From SZUA-547 sp963669315 (GTDB taxonomy: Bacteria; Pseudomonadota; Alphaproteobacteria; Rhodobacterales; Rhodobacteraceae), in assembly GCA_963669315.1 (NCBI GenBank), contig OY770021.1:2914001-2978000 (forward strand): 64,000 nucleotides of DNA. Direction: 5' to 3'. Below are positions 63,870 through 64,000 of this stretch, piece by piece. How positions within the stretch are numbered: position 1 is the first letter of the stretch; the number at the start of each line of letters is the position of its first letter. The position numbers and the translations under genes are program-made. A model generated the notes under the pieces. The model saw only the letters and a list, made by a program, of their open reading frames with translations, searched no databases and was not told the origin of the DNA.

Positions 63870-64000
63870 TGATTCAAGCTCCGAAAAGAAGCAGTCTAAC
63901 TAACGCCGAGTGGCGTCTCATCGAGCCTGTCCTGTCCCGCAAACCACGACGTGTGCCGCGCTTTGACGACAGGCGGGTCATGGACAGTATCTGGGTTTTA
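63870..64000 (+). CDS. IS5-family transposase, N-terminal part (cut by window end)
   Basis: From ATG 63870 the frame reads MIQAPKRSSLTNAEWRLIEP, then VLSRKPRRVPRFDDRRVMDS and IWVL to the window edge. The LT.AEW.LIEP...R.DDR.V.D.I pattern is the N-terminal domain of IS5/IS1031-type transposases. The catalytic part lies outside the window. The 215 bp between it and the recombinase show no other feature. Confidence 0.75.

Overview
The window is high-GC chromosomal DNA from an alphaproteobacterium, probably Rhodobacterales or a nearby order. This rests on gene content: a large NAD-type glutamate dehydrogenase, C-P lyase accessory genes with the linked hexapeptide acyltransferase, tripartite tricarboxylate (TctCBA) and TRAP uptake, a monomeric isocitrate dehydrogenase, and many betaine/N-methyl-amine type genes. 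The species cannot be named from the sequence alone.

Layout. 0-1.4 kb: 3' part of NAD-glutamate dehydrogenase. 1.6-4.9 kb: a decaying phosphonate locus (phnM and phnN intact; phnL frameshifted; acyltransferase broken; an IS30 scrap where the core C-P lyase genes might be expected). 5.15-8.5 kb: rfbCBDA for dTDP-L-rhamnose, with IS6-family relics on both sides. 9-23.2 kb: a DeoR regulator divergent from a ten-gene amine operon: betaine/choline-type ABC importer, choline-kinase-like protein, dimethylglycine-dehydrogenase-like flavoprotein, GbdR-like regulator, N-formylglutamate-amidohydrolase-like protein, glutamine-synthetase-like ligase, aldehyde dehydrogenase and iron alcohol dehydrogenase. 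Together these look like a gamma-glutamylation route for a (methylated) amino alcohol. 23.2-24.8 kb: a gene graveyard (DeoR, 6-phosphogluconolactonase, LacI and ABC-ATPase remnants). 24.8-34.7 kb: a minus-strand cluster that reads as uptake and use of a phosphodiester: LacI regulator, ABC importer, GpdQ-like phosphodiesterase, Na/Pi carrier, GlpD, DeoR/GlpR-like regulator.

34.9-44.1 kb: an L-idonate/D-gluconate island (idnO, gntK, idnD homologues, hydroxyacid dehydrogenases, a LacI/GntR-like repressor and a matching operator) lying between two inverted IS6-family elements. One IS6 element is interrupted by an IS481 element with a CTAG target duplication. The TRAP transporter next to the first IS6 survives only as a C-terminal fragment. 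44.1-45.1 kb: a coiled-coil protein of unknown function. 45.8-58 kb: citrate use: monomeric Icd, a TctDE-like two-component system with its own periplasmic binding protein, AcnA, and the TctCBA importer. 58.2-58.9 kb: beta-carbonic anhydrase directly behind another IS6 relic. 59-64 kb: a nest of mobile DNA: IS6 truncated by an intact IS21, an IS91-type transposase fragment with its tyrosine recombinase, and the start of an IS5-family transposase.

The recurrent theme is IS6-family activity: six traces, at several module boundaries, next to truncated genes. No rRNA gene, complete tRNA gene, CRISPR array or prophage was seen.
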